64,000 nucleotides of DNA from Sphingomonas aerophila (GTDB lineage: Bacteria; Pseudomonadota; Alphaproteobacteria; Sphingomonadales; Sphingomonadaceae), in assembly GCF_014199305.1 (NCBI RefSeq), contig NZ_JACIJK010000002.1, forward strand, positions 186,001 to 250,000. Reading direction: 5' to 3'. The notes under the pieces are model-generated. The model worked only from the letters and a program-made list of their open reading frames with translations. It searched no databases and was not told the DNA's origin. Shown piece by piece: positions 42,691-51,495 of this stretch. A program made the translations under genes and the position numbers. Within the stretch, counting starts at the first letter, position 1, and every line of letters starts with the position of its first letter.

Positions 42691-43778
42691 GCGGCTTCTC
42701 CGGTTCCAAGCGCGTCAACCGCGGCCCGGAAGTCGGGCGGCAGGCGAAGCACCGCCAGCTCCGCCCGTGCCTCTTCGGCGGAAACCGCATTGGCCGCGTC
42801 CAGCAGTGTCGGCAAATCCTGGTCGCCGCGTCGTGGATCCGCGCTCGCCAGTGCCAATGCCAGGCGAGCCATCGTCAACGGGTCGAGATCGACAGCACGA
42901 AGCAACAGCCACCATCGCTCGTCATCCGGCTCCACGGCAAGGCTGCGAACGACGTCGAATGGGACCTGTGCCGACAGGGCCAGCGCGGCGAAGACCAACG
43001 ACAAGCGCCGATCACCGATCGCTTCATCCAGAAGCGCCGGCAGCTCCTGCGGGCGTGCGTCGATGGCAAAGGCCAGCCGCATCGCCTGTGCATCCGCCCG
43101 CTCGCCTTCATCATAGCCGGCAAGGATACGTCCGGCAGCCTCCACCAGCGCACGATCCGCTGATGTGTCGCCGTCGCGCAATGCGGCGGCGACGCGCCAG
43201 ACCAGCTGCTGGTGCAGTTCCGCCGGCAAATCGCTGGCCGTCACGTCTCCCATGGCCAGCGCCTCACGGCGCCGGCTCTCGGCCACTAGCAATCCGCGCG
43301 CTGCGGCGGCAACGGTAGGATCGCCGACCTGGGCGAGCCTTGCGAGCAAGCTTGGCTCATCGTCATCGGCCCGCACTGGCAGCCGCTCGGCAATCAGGTC
43401 CTGACGGAGCCGCGCGAACAACTCGGCCAGCAGCGGCTCGTTTGCCAGCAGTCCGGCACGCTCGAGTCGCTGCGCGGCACTCGGCCGAGCTTGCCGTAGC
43501 CGAGCGGCCCCCGCGCGGTCGCCGCGACTGACCAGCATCCGCGATGCATCTTCACGGAGCCTTGCCTCGACCTCCCCAACCATGCCGGTCAGCAAGTGAT
43601 CGAGCAACGCCCGCATCCGATCATCCAGCCTGGATGCCGTGTCGCGCCGCCAATCTGCGGCCCGCGCACGCAGCCGTGCGGCCTCGCGAGCGCCCGCCAT
43701 GGCAGCGCTGCGAATCAGCAGCGTCGCGCTCTCTGGCGAGGCAGAATCGCGCGGCAAGGTTCCGGGTTGGCCCGTCAT
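42687..43778 (-). CDS. DUF2336 domain protein
   Basis: A 363-aa soluble, almost entirely helical protein, Arg/Ala/Leu-rich. The repeated pattern of short helices ('LLARLAQVGDPTVAAAARGLL', 'AELHQQLVWRVAAALRDGDT', residues 140-210) resembles HEAT-like repeats and fits DUF2336 (COG5330), a family known from alphaproteobacteria, often beside two-component genes. No catalytic motif is visible. It is four-base coupled to the kinase-like gene downstream and lies 36 bases after the nucleotidyltransferase-like gene. A scaffold or interaction role is inference. Confidence 0.75.
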   Translation of the reverse strand: MTGQPGTLPRDSASPESATLLIRSAAMAGAREAARLRARAADWRRDTASRLDDRMRALLDHLLTGMVGEVEARLREDASRMLVSRGDRAGAARLRQARPSAAQRLERAGLLANEPLLAELFARLRQDLIAERLPVRADDDEPSLLARLAQVGDPTVAAAARGLLVAESRRREALAMGDVTASDLPAELHQQLVWRVAAALRDGDTSADRALVEAAGRILAGYDEGERADAQAMRLAFAIDARPQELPALLDEAIGDRRLSLVFAALALSAQVPFDVVRSLAVEPDDERWWLLLRAVDLDPLTMARLALALASADPRRGDQDLPTLLDAANAVSAEEARAELAVLRLPPDFRAAVDALGTGEAA

Positions 43779-43814
43779 ACCGACCGATCTAGCCGCCGCG
43801 TCGTTAAAACGAGG

Positions 43815-44990
43815 CTAAGGCTGTTCGCGCAGGTCCTCGATGGCGAGCGCCAGGGTCGCCGCCGCGTACAAGGACGCTGCTCCAATCCCCAGTTCAGCAA
43901 GACCGAGCAGGGCGGTGGGCAGGATGACGAGCAGATATGCCGGCGGGCTACCCCACCACGTGTCGCGCGGCTGCGTCATCGCGCGCTCGCCTAGCAAGGT
44001 CAGGATCGCGAGGAAGACCGCGGCCACGATCGACCCCTCATGGCCCCGTTCTCCCCACAAGGACCAGCCGAGCAGCAAGGTGCTGACCAACGGCACGGCC
44101 GTGACACCCATCCGAAGCCAGCGCGCAACACGCCGCTCGCCCCTGAGCATACCGAGCGCCACGCCGACCGATGCGAACACCGTGGCCACCATCGCCAGCA
44201 TCGTACCGGCGCCACCAAAACCGCGCAGCAGAAGCGCGGCAGCGATTACCGCAAGAATGACCGTACCGCCCGCGACCGCCGTCGCGGCGATGCCCCGATC
44301 CACCAGCGGTGGAAGCGCAAGACAACCGGCCGGCGCAAAAATCCAGCGATCGATCCAGTTGCGGCGGCCGGCAAACAGCGCCGACAGCATCTGCCGCCCG
44401 CGTATGCCCAATGCCAGCTCACCGCGCGCCAGCCCGTGTCCCGCGCGTTCGCTGCCCTCCGGCAGGACCAGATGCAGGGCGCCCGCCTGCTCGGCGACGC
44501 GGACCAGCGCGGATTGCATGTTGTAGTCGCGCGGCAGGGCGGCGACCTCGACGACCCGCTGGGCCTGAAGGCGCGCGATGCCTGCCCACGCCATGTTCCC
44601 GCCCAGCCGCTCCAGATCGCCAGTGCCGTCGCCAGTCACGACCAGCAGCGCGTCGCCGCCCTCCTTCGCGAGCGCGGCCACCATCTTGTCAGTCGCCACG
44701 AGCCCATCGGCGAGCATTAGAACGCGTGAAAGCGGGTGGAGCTTTGCTGCAGCCTCACCCGCGGATCGAACCGTATCGACGGCGACGCCCAGGCGCGCGA
44801 CCCGGGACAGCGCACCGAGCAAGTCAGGTGGCAGCTGATTGGCGACCACGATGATCTGCGCCGCACCTGCATTGACCAGCTGGCGTGCGTGATGCTCGAT
44901 AAGGGTCGCCCCCGCAAAGGGCAGGGTGGCGATCAGCCGGTCGGGCCGATCCTCGGCCTCGTCCTGCGCGAAGATTAGGCCGGCGAGCAT
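43815..44990 (-). CDS. nucleotidyltransferase-like / membrane fusion protein, probably non-catalytic
   Basis: A 391-aa protein in two parts. Residues 1-195 resemble a sugar-nucleotide (MobA/GlmU-type) nucleotidyltransferase fold ('GATLIEHHARQLVNAGAAQI', 'VLMLADGLVATDKMV'). The N-terminal Gly-rich GxGTR loop that binds NTP is absent; its place reads 'AQDEAEDRPDRLI'. Residues 205-391 have about six spans and begin like a CDP-alcohol phosphatidyltransferase ('RRNWIDRWIFAPAG'), but the D-xx-DG-xx-AR motif is missing. The order resembles bifunctional inositol-phosphate cytidylyltransferase/transferase enzymes. I infer a degenerate relative. It lies 51 bases after the HPt-like gene. Confidence 0.7.
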   Translation of the reverse strand: MLAGLIFAQDEAEDRPDRLIATLPFAGATLIEHHARQLVNAGAAQIIVVANQLPPDLLGALSRVARLGVAVDTVRSAGEAAAKLHPLSRVLMLADGLVATDKMVAALAKEGGDALLVVTGDGTGDLERLGGNMAWAGIARLQAQRVVEVAALPRDYNMQSALVRVAEQAGALHLVLPEGSERAGHGLARGELALGIRGRQMLSALFAGRRNWIDRWIFAPAGCLALPPLVDRGIAATAVAGGTVILAVIAAALLLRGFGGAGTMLAMVATVFASVGVALGMLRGERRVARWLRMGVTAVPLVSTLLLGWSLWGERGHEGSIVAAVFLAILTLLGERAMTQPRDTWWGSPPAYLLVILPTALLGLAELGIGAASLYAAATLALAIEDLREQP

Positions 44991-45041
44991 GGCCCGGCTG
45001 TTATCGAGAACGGGGCGTCGTGCAAGGGCGGGACGCGTGGC

Positions 45042-45335
45042 CTAAAGGCGGGCAATGGCACGTCGAAGGCGCAAAAGGGCCTCTGGGTCGCGCGGCGCAC
45101 CCTCCCCCGCCTGCGCTGCCAATGCCATAAGGCGGACCGCGCCAAAGCTCGCCGCAAGTCCGCGCAGCCTTGCGGCAGCTGCCGTCCACGCGGCCTCGTC
45201 CTGCGCTGCTTCCATCGCCGTCAGCGCTCGACTGGCACCGTCGGTGAACGCCAGCCGCAGCTCTGCGATCAGGCCGGGCTCGTCACCAACGGCCGCAGCC
45301 AGCGCCGCATCGATCGCTCCGGGGTCATACGCCAT
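45042..45335 (-). CDS. HPt-like protein lacking the phospho-acceptor His
   Basis: A 97-aa all-helical protein with the layout of a histidine phosphotransfer domain: helices at 6-40, 42-66 and 70-97. The HPt core H-x-L-K-G-x-A-x-x-x-G-A is recognisable as 'ARLRGLAASFGAVRL', but the acceptor position is Ala55 (A-R-L-R-G). It cannot carry phosphate in the usual way. I take the ATG at 45335, which gives the compact domain; the longer frame adds an unrelated leader. It heads the minus-strand run toward the kinase-like gene, and is divergent from the coiled-coil gene across 84 bases. Confidence 0.78.
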   Translation of the reverse strand: MAYDPGAIDAALAAAVGDEPGLIAELRLAFTDGASRALTAMEAAQDEAAWTAAAARLRGLAASFGAVRLMALAAQAGEGAPRDPEALLRLRRAIARL

Positions 45336-45419
45336 GGCAGACGCTGTACGAAGCGACCGCTTAACAACCGGTTGCGCTATTCGCTTTGTGAACGGCCCAG
45401 ACGTGGTAAATAGCTCCGC

Positions 45420-47693
45420 ATGCACGGGGGTAAGTCAGGCATGGAGGTTTGGTCGCACGACGAGGACCTGGGAACGTGGCAGGCGCCGGCGACGGTGCCG
45501 CTCGAAGGTGAGATCATGACGTTTCCGGATGAATCCGATGATCGTGCGCGTTTGCTCGCGCCAGCAGTCGCCCTTGCCGGGACGCTGGTCTGGATCGGCG
45601 CGGCCCTCTGGCTGACCAGTTCGGAATGGGGCACCATGTCACGCCTGGCATGGGTGGAGTTCGTCGCCGCCCTCGCCGTCGTCCCCGCTTTGGTGGGCAT
45701 CCTCTGGCTCCTGATCATGCGCACCAGCCGGGCCGAAGCACGCCGTTTCGGCCGGACCGCCGCCGCTATGCGCGCGGAGTCGGCGCGGCTGGAGCGTAGC
45801 GCGGCCGCGGCAGGCAGAGCGCTCGCCGACAATCGCGCCGCTCTTGCCGAACAGGTTGAACTGCTTGCGGCGACCAGCCAGGCCGCGTCCGGCCGCTTTG
45901 CGGCGCTGGGTCAGCAGCTTACTTCCGATGTCGCCCAGGTCGACGAACGCGGGCGGGCACTCGCCGCGGCCGCGTCCAGCGCCGAAGCGAGCCTCTCGAC
46001 AGTGCTCACCTCCCTGCCCCGCGCACGCGCCGCAACCGAAGAAGCGATCCGGGTACTCGAACGCGCCGGCCTGTCCGCCGGCGAGCAGGCGGCGGCGCTG
46101 GAGGTGCAGGTCACGGCCTTGGCCGAGCGTGGGCGTGATGCGGACAGTGTCGTTGGCGCGGCCGCCCAGCGTCTGGCCGCTCACATCGCCCGCATGGAGG
46201 CCACCAGCGAAACGGCTGGCATGCGCCTTGAGTCCGTAACCGGCGAAATGTCGGCGCAGGTGGACTCGCTGCTCGGCCGCACGGCCGAAGCCGTCGATGA
46301 AGCCCGCAAGGGTATCGCCGCGCAGGGCGATGCGGTGCTGGCGATGATCGACGCCAGCCAAACTGCGCTGGGCCAATCCGCCCGTGAAAATGCCGACGTG
46401 CTCGCGGAGCGGATCGCCCGCGTGGAAGAACTGATCGACCGTATCGCCGCGCGCCTGGCCGCCCAGCGCGCATCGGGTGACTTGATCGTCAGCGAACTTG
46501 ACCAGGGCCTGGCCGGCGTCGACCGGCGCTTGGGCCAATTGCACGAACAAGGTGTCGAGCGCTCTCAGATGCTCGCCGCTTCGATCAGCGCGCTGAGCGG
46601 CTCTGCCGACGCCATGACCGAGGCGCTGCGTACCGGCGAGGCGATGGCAACCCGTACGATCGGCACGACCGAATCGCTGCTTATCGCCCTCGACGCAGCG
46701 GCGCGGGAGATCGACGAAACACTACCGGACGCGCTCGCCCGTCTCGACCTGCGCGTTACCGCCAGCCGTCAGGTCGTTGGGCAGGCGAAGCCCGAGCTGC
46801 TCGCGCTGGTCGGCGCCGCCGAAAGCACCCACGACGCTATCGAGGCAATCGCCACCGTGGTCGGGGATCAGCGGCGTACCCTCGACACATTGTCCGCCGG
46901 CCTCGTTGAAACCCTGTCCACCGGACGCATCCGGGCCGACGAGCTTGGCCGGGTGGTCGACGAGACGATCGACCGTACTCACCGCTTCGCTGAAGAAGCC
47001 GCGCCTCGTCTTATTGAGGCGCTGCTCCGGGTGCGTGACACCGCCAGCGCCGCTGCGGACAGGGCGCGTGAGACGCTGGCCGGCGTGATTCCGGAAGCAG
47101 CAAGCGCGCTGGGGGCGGCGAGCGAAGAGGCGATGCGTCGTGCGGCCAGCGACACGGTCGAGCGGCAGGTCGCTGCCTTGGCGCAGGCAACCGACGATGC
47201 CGTCGCTGCCTCTACCCGCGCGACCGAACGGCTGGCCGCGCACGTACAGCAGATTGCCGATCAGACCGCACTGGTGGAAACCCGGCTAGAGGTGGCTCGC
47301 GAGGAGCGCGAGGATGCCGACCGCAACACGATGGCCCGGCGCGTGTCGCTGCTGATCGAGTCCCTGAACTCGTCGTCGATCGACATCACCAAGGCGTTCG
47401 CGTCGGAGGTGTCGGACAGTTCCTGGGCGGCGTACCTCAAGGGCGATCGCGGCGTGTTTACCCGCCGCGCGGTGCGCATTCTGGACGCAAGCGATGCGCG
47501 CGACGTCGGGCGTTTGTATGACGACGACGACGCCTTCCGCGAACAGGTAAACCGCTACATTCACGATTTCGAATCGATGCTGCGCGCGATCCTGGCGCAG
47601 CCGGACGGATCACCGCTCGGTGTAACGCTGCTCTCGTCCGACATGGGCAAGCTCTATGTCGCACTGGCTCAAGCGATCGAACGGCTGCGCTGA
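45420..47693 (+). CDS. membrane-anchored long coiled-coil protein with conserved C-terminal domain
   Basis: A 757-aa protein. Two spans (about residues 45-66 and 79-101) anchor it. Residues 105-635 are an uninterrupted Ala/Glu/Arg/Gln-rich helix, probably a coiled coil, like the signalling stalk of a chemoreceptor but without its hairpin tip motif. The last 120 residues form a compact domain ('MARRVSLLIESLNSSSIDIT', 'SDSSWAAYLKGDRGVFTRRA', 'REQVNRYIHDFESMLRAIL') that I do not recognise as a named family. Alternative start: the ATG at 45441. It is divergent from the HPt-like gene, so the two may share regulation. A scaffold or polarity role is speculation. Confidence 0.8.
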   Translation: MHGGKSGMEVWSHDEDLGTWQAPATVPLEGEIMTFPDESDDRARLLAPAVALAGTLVWIGAALWLTSSEWGTMSRLAWVEFVAALAVVPALVGILWLLIMRTSRAEARRFGRTAAAMRAESARLERSAAAAGRALADNRAALAEQVELLAATSQAASGRFAALGQQLTSDVAQVDERGRALAAAASSAEASLSTVLTSLPRARAATEEAIRVLERAGLSAGEQAAALEVQVTALAERGRDADSVVGAAAQRLAAHIARMEATSETAGMRLESVTGEMSAQVDSLLGRTAEAVDEARKGIAAQGDAVLAMIDASQTALGQSARENADVLAERIARVEELIDRIAARLAAQRASGDLIVSELDQGLAGVDRRLGQLHEQGVERSQMLAASISALSGSADAMTEALRTGEAMATRTIGTTESLLIALDAAAREIDETLPDALARLDLRVTASRQVVGQAKPELLALVGAAESTHDAIEAIATVVGDQRRTLDTLSAGLVETLSTGRIRADELGRVVDETIDRTHRFAEEAAPRLIEALLRVRDTASAAADRARETLAGVIPEAASALGAASEEAMRRAASDTVERQVAALAQATDDAVAASTRATERLAAHVQQIADQTALVETRLEVAREEREDADRNTMARRVSLLIESLNSSSIDITKAFASEVSDSSWAAYLKGDRGVFTRRAVRILDASDARDVGRLYDDDDAFREQVNRYIHDFESMLRAILAQPDGSPLGVTLLSSDMGKLYVALAQAIERLR

Positions 47694-47698
47694 TCGGC

Positions 47699-47725
47699 GC
47701 TGGCTTGCCTGTTGGGCGAGCCAGC
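47699..47725 (+). terminator. hairpin after the coiled-coil gene
   Basis: Eleven-base arms (47699-47709 and 47715-47725, one G-U pair) enclose a five-base loop, starting five bases after the stop codon. There is no U-run, so termination would not be of the classical type. Position and strength suggest a transcript end or 3' stabiliser. Confidence 0.5.
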
Positions 47726-47963
47726 AGGCCTGGCCGTCAGGGCAGGCTGGACCATGAGCGAACCCGTTTGCGCTCTACTGACAAAGGCTGCTCAGCACCG
47801 ACAGCGCGTACAGATCACCCCTCTGCGACTGGAGGGTATTGATTTGCTCGATCGTGGCGGCGTTAGGCGGCCAGCACCAGACCCGGCGCGCCCCGCTTGC
47901 CAACCGGCGGAACACGGCGCCCGAGAAGCCGTACCGGAGCCCCGAAGCGCTTCGGCGTGAAGG
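47726..47963. other. intergenic stretch without a supported gene
   Basis: This lies between the coiled-coil gene hairpin and the convergent DUF1467 gene. An 82-codon open frame at 47712-47960 has poor protein-like composition and no ribosome site. The only feature I note is the perfect 14-bp palindrome CCGAAGCGCTTCGG at 47942-47955, about nine bases beyond the DUF1467 stop, possibly part of that transcript's end. Confidence 0.45.
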
Positions 47964-48254
47964 TCAAAGGACGTTCATGTCGGTGCGGTTGGCGGGATCA
48001 AAGAAGTCGAACGCTCCCGCTTCTACCCATCCATAGCTGTAGTTGAGGACGAACAGCGCCCACAGCACGGTGGCAACGATCGTGACCCGGATGGCCAACC
48101 GCTTGAGGTTGAACTCATGCGGCGCGCTTTCGGCGGTGCCGGGAACGTGCTCGCCCCCGGCCTCGTGGGTGGTCCGCACGCCCCATGGCAGCACCAGGAA
48201 CACCGAAAACGCCCAGAACAGGACGTAGATCGCGAGCATCGACGTCCAGCGCAC
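47964..48254 (-). CDS. DUF1467 family membrane protein
   Basis: A 96-aa protein with two spans (about residues 4-22, 'TSMLAIYVLFWAFSVFLVLP', and 58-80, 'AIRVTIVATVLWALFVLNYS') joined by a polar loop holding 'WGVRTTHEAGGEHVPGTAES', the DUF1467 signature. It starts with GTG at 48254, five bases after the rnj stop, so it is the last gene of the nuo-birA-coaX-rnj run. This placement is common in alphaproteobacteria (recalled). The function is unknown. Confidence 0.9.
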   Translation of the reverse strand: MRWTSMLAIYVLFWAFSVFLVLPWGVRTTHEAGGEHVPGTAESAPHEFNLKRLAIRVTIVATVLWALFVLNYSYGWVEAGAFDFFDPANRTDMNVL

Positions 48255-48259
48255 GGCGA

Positions 48260-49897
48260 TCAGCCTTCGATGACGAGCACGTCGACAACAGGCTTCTTGC
48301 CCGTCCAACGCGTGGCTACCCGGCGTACGGCCAAACGGACGTCCTCGCGCAGCCGGTCGCCCTGGCGCTTGCCGGACCGGACCGCCTCGCCGGCAGCCGC
48401 GGCGGCATCGGCAATGAACGCATCACGATCTTCCTCGACCGGCACGCCCTGCACCCGGACCTGCGGCTTCCCGATCAGCCGGCCTTCGCGCCCGATGGCA
48501 ACCGCCACCGACACCTGACCGTTGACTGCGATGCGACGGCGCTCGTTCATCGTCGCGCCGTTGGACGGCAGGATCACGTCGCCGTCCAGAACAAGGCGAC
48601 CGACCTCGGCATGGCCCTTTTTCTGTGCGGGGCCGGGCGCCAGGCGCACGATGTCGCCATCGCTTTGCACCAACGTCTGGCCAATGCCTTCGGACAGCCC
48701 AAAGCGCGCCTGCTCCATCAGGTGGCGCATTTCGCCATGCACCGGGATCAGAACCTTGGGTCGGATCCACTTGTACATCTGGGCAAGCTCTGGACGGCCG
48801 GGGTGCCCGGACACGTGCACATGGGCCTGCCGCTCGGTGATCATGATCACGCCCTTGCCGGCCAGGATGTTCTGGATACGGCCGATCGCGACTTCATTGC
48901 CTGGGATCTGCTTGGACGAGAAGATCACCGAATCGCCTGCTTCCAGGCTGATCGGGTGGGTGCCGTCCGCTACCCGCGCCAGCGCAGCGCGCGGCTCACC
49001 CTGTCCGCCAGTGGCGATAATAAGTACCTTATCGCGCGGCAACCGCATCGCCGTCTCAGGGTCGACGGTCTCGGGGAAGTCTGCCAGGTAGCCGCACTGT
49101 TTCGCAACGCGCAGGATGCGGTCGAGCGATCGTCCAGCGACGCACAGCTTGCGCCCGGTTTCCCGCGCAACTTCTCCCAACGTGTGCAGGCGGGCGGCGT
49201 TGGAGGCGAAGGTCGTGACCATCACCCGCCCCTTCGCTGCCGCAACAGCCTCGGCCAGGCCGCGGCGCACGTCCTGTTCGGACCCGGACGCTCCCGCATT
49301 GAAGACGTTGGTTGAGTCGCAGACGAGCACGTCCACGCCCTCGTCACCGATCGCGGTAAGTTGTTCGGCGGTGGCCGGATTGCCCAGGATCGGCGCGGCG
49401 TCCAGCTTCCAGTCACCCGTATGGAACACGCGCGCATCGGGCGTGTCGATCAGGAGCGCATTGGCTTCCGGGATCGAGTGCGACAGTGGCACGAACTGAA
49501 ATCCGAACGGCGCCAGATCGACCCGCTCGCCCGGCTGGATCACCTTGATCTTAACCCGATCGGCGATCCGCTCCTCTTCCAGCTTGCCGCGGATCAGCCC
49601 CGCGGTGAACGGCGTCGCATACAGCGGCACGCCCAGATCCTCGGCCAGGTACGGCAACGCGCCGATGTGATCCTCGTGACCATGGGTCAGGACGATCCCG
49701 ACCAGGTCGTCCAACCGGTCTTCAATGAAAGCGAGGTCGGGCAGGATCACGTCGATCCCAGGATACCCCGCATCGGCGAACGTCACGCCGCAATCCACCA
49801 TCAGCCACTTGCCGCAGGTGCCATAGAGATTGACGTTCATGCCGATCTCGCCCGATCCGCCGAGCGCGACGAACAACAGTTCGTTCTTGGGAGTCAT
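48260..49897 (-). CDS. rnj: ribonuclease J
   Basis: A 545-aa metallo-beta-lactamase/beta-CASP nuclease with 5'-exonuclease and endonuclease activity in mRNA decay and rRNA maturation. The metal site is H-x-H-x-D-H in 'VLTHGHEDHIGALPYLAEDL' (about residue 75). Further ligands are in 'PLSHSIPEANALLID' and 'FHTGDWKLD', and the beta-CASP part ends with 'VHVSGHPGRPELAQMYKWIR' (about 385-405). A C-terminal domain follows. It lies 51 bases after coaX and five bases before the DUF1467 gene. Alphaproteobacteria use RNase J together with RNase E. Confidence 0.97.
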   Translation of the reverse strand: MTPKNELLFVALGGSGEIGMNVNLYGTCGKWLMVDCGVTFADAGYPGIDVILPDLAFIEDRLDDLVGIVLTHGHEDHIGALPYLAEDLGVPLYATPFTAGLIRGKLEEERIADRVKIKVIQPGERVDLAPFGFQFVPLSHSIPEANALLIDTPDARVFHTGDWKLDAAPILGNPATAEQLTAIGDEGVDVLVCDSTNVFNAGASGSEQDVRRGLAEAVAAAKGRVMVTTFASNAARLHTLGEVARETGRKLCVAGRSLDRILRVAKQCGYLADFPETVDPETAMRLPRDKVLIIATGGQGEPRAALARVADGTHPISLEAGDSVIFSSKQIPGNEVAIGRIQNILAGKGVIMITERQAHVHVSGHPGRPELAQMYKWIRPKVLIPVHGEMRHLMEQARFGLSEGIGQTLVQSDGDIVRLAPGPAQKKGHAEVGRLVLDGDVILPSNGATMNERRRIAVNGQVSVAVAIGREGRLIGKPQVRVQGVPVEEDRDAFIADAAAAAGEAVRSGKRQGDRLREDVRLAVRRVATRWTGKKPVVDVLVIEG

Positions 49898-49948
49898 TAC
49901 TTTCCTTATGTTATCGTTGAGGCGGAGTGCCGGCCGGCACCCGCGTGC

Positions 49949-50734
49949 TTACCGCTGAATATGGGTGCGGGCGTACAGCATCGCCAGCCCTTGAATGGTC
50001 AGGTCGGGCTCGACCACGTCGAACACGTCCGTATGTTCCTGGAACAGCGTCGCTAGTCCGCCGGTCGCAATCACCTTCGCCGGCCGCCCGATCTCAGCCT
50101 TCAACCGCGCGACCAGGCCCTCGATCATCGCGACATACCCCCAGAAGATGCCGATGTGCATCTGGTCTGCGGTGTTGCGGCCGATCACGGACCCGGCCCC
50201 TTGCGGGGCCTCGATGGCGATGCGGGGCAGCTTGGCCGCTGCCGTCACCAGCGCGTCCAGCGACAGGTTGATGCCCGGCGCGATGATTCCGCCCTTGTAG
50301 GCTCCCGAATAGTCACTGACGTCGAACGTCGTGGCCGTTCCGAAATCGATGGTGATCAGATCGCCGGGATGGAGCGCATGCACGGCAATGGTGTTGACCG
50401 CCCGGTCCGCCCCCAACTGCCCCGGTTCGTCGACGTCCAGCGCGATGCCCCATTCCACGGGTGCCCGTCCCGCGACCAGCGCTTCGGTGCCGAAATACTT
50501 GGTGCTCAGCACCTGCAGATTATGAAGCGCCCGCGGTACGACCGTCGCGATGATCACCGCCGTCACCTGCACGCGATCATGGCCCGAGAGCTGGAATAGC
50601 TGATTGAGCCACACGGCGTACTCGTCCGCCGTCCGCCGCGGATCGGTCGCGATGCGCCAGCGCCCTTGCACGGTGTCGCCGTCCATCAGAGCGAACACCA
50701 CGTTGGTGTTTCCGGCATCGATCGCGAGAAGCAT
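49949..50734 (-). CDS. coaX: type III pantothenate kinase
   Basis: A 261-aa ASKHA-fold kinase that phosphorylates pantothenate in the first step of CoA synthesis; it is insensitive to CoA feedback, unlike type I. Motifs: phosphate loop '[18 protein letters not shown]' at the N-terminus, '[20 protein letters not shown]' (about 108-127) and '[20 protein letters not shown]' (about 129-148). It is twelve bases downstream of birA on the same strand. Type III enzymes need K+ or NH4+. Confidence 0.97.
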   Translation of the reverse strand: MLLAIDAGNTNVVFALMDGDTVQGRWRIATDPRRTADEYAVWLNQLFQLSGHDRVQVTAVIIATVVPRALHNLQVLSTKYFGTEALVAGRAPVEWGIALDVDEPGQLGADRAVNTIAVHALHPGDLITIDFGTATTFDVSDYSGAYKGGIIAPGINLSLDALVTAAAKLPRIAIEAPQGAGSVIGRNTADQMHIGIFWGYVAMIEGLVARLKAEIGRPAKVIATGGLATLFQEHTDVFDVVEPDLTIQGLAMLYARTHIQR

Positions 50735-50746
50735 CGTCAGGTCGGC

Positions 50747-51451
50747 CTAGAGAAGGAACAGATCGGCGGCGTGAATGACACGTCGCTCTCCCGAGGCCAA
50801 GCGAAGGGTCAGGGCGCCACTCGGATCCAACCCGTCGAACAGGCCATCAACCGCTTCACCGTCCGGCAATCGCGCGGTCAGCGCCGTTCCAATCGGATGG
50901 GCACGCTTCATCCAATGCGTTCTAGTTCCCACCACCCCCTCAGCCCGCCAACGAGTGACCTCTGACATCATCAGGTCAGCTAGGGTGTCGGCGAAGACGT
51001 CAGGACTGGGCGCAGCGCAGTGGCTCGCCAGATCGGTGGCCGGGCGGTTTGGCAACTCCGGGTGATGCGCCAGGTTCACCCCAACGCCGATCACGACCGC
51101 ATCCCCTGCCCGCTCCAGTAAAATGCCAGCAAGCTTGGCGCCGTCGAGAAGGAGGTCGTTGGGCCATTTCAGCTGAAACAGGGCCTCATCATCCAGCCAC
51201 ACCTGGACTGCTCCCCAGACCGCCAGTCCCGCAACCAGGGCAAGGCTCGCGGCGGGTGGGTCGGTCGGCCGAAGCCTGACCAACGTGCTGGCGTACAGAT
51301 TGCCAGGATCGGAGGCCCAGCTACGACCCTGCCTGCCCTTGCCAGCGGTTTGCCGCCCGGCCCTGATCCAAAGCCCCTCCTCGGCACCGGCAAGCGCCAG
51401 AGCAAGGAGGTCGGCGTTGGTGGACCCGGTTTCCGCGACGAAGCGGATCAC
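50747..51451 (-). CDS. birA: biotin--[acetyl-CoA carboxylase] ligase, monofunctional
   Basis: A 234-aa ligase that adenylates biotin and transfers it to the carboxylase carrier protein. 'VAETGSTNADLLALALAG' begins the catalytic domain, the adenylate-binding loop is 'TAGKGRQGRSWASDPGNLY' (about 35-53), and 'FQLKWPNDLLLDGAKLAGIL' (about 96-115) holds the catalytic Lys. There is no N-terminal helix-turn-helix, so it does not repress bio genes. The start is GTG at 51451; no ATG lies in frame before the preceding stop. It follows nuoN by 44 bases. Confidence 0.95.
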   Translation of the reverse strand: MIRFVAETGSTNADLLALALAGAEEGLWIRAGRQTAGKGRQGRSWASDPGNLYASTLVRLRPTDPPAASLALVAGLAVWGAVQVWLDDEALFQLKWPNDLLLDGAKLAGILLERAGDAVVIGVGVNLAHHPELPNRPATDLASHCAAPSPDVFADTLADLMMSEVTRWRAEGVVGTRTHWMKRAHPIGTALTARLPDGEAVDGLFDGLDPSGALTLRLASGERRVIHAADLFLL

Positions 51452-51495
51452 GCCGGAAATAGACGGCTCATCGGCCGAGGCTCAGGAGCGGGTTG

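Noticed and set aside
43804..43818. CtrA-like TTAA-N7-CTAA upstream of the DUF2336 gene
   Set aside because: One mismatch to TTAA-N7-TTAA. Roughly two such matches are expected by chance in 64 kb at this base composition, and it overlaps the stop region of the gene before.
47712..47960. 82-codon frame between the coiled-coil gene and DUF1467
   Set aside because: It begins inside a hairpin loop, has no ribosome site, and its Pro/Ala/Arg-rich translation is typical of non-coding GC-rich DNA.
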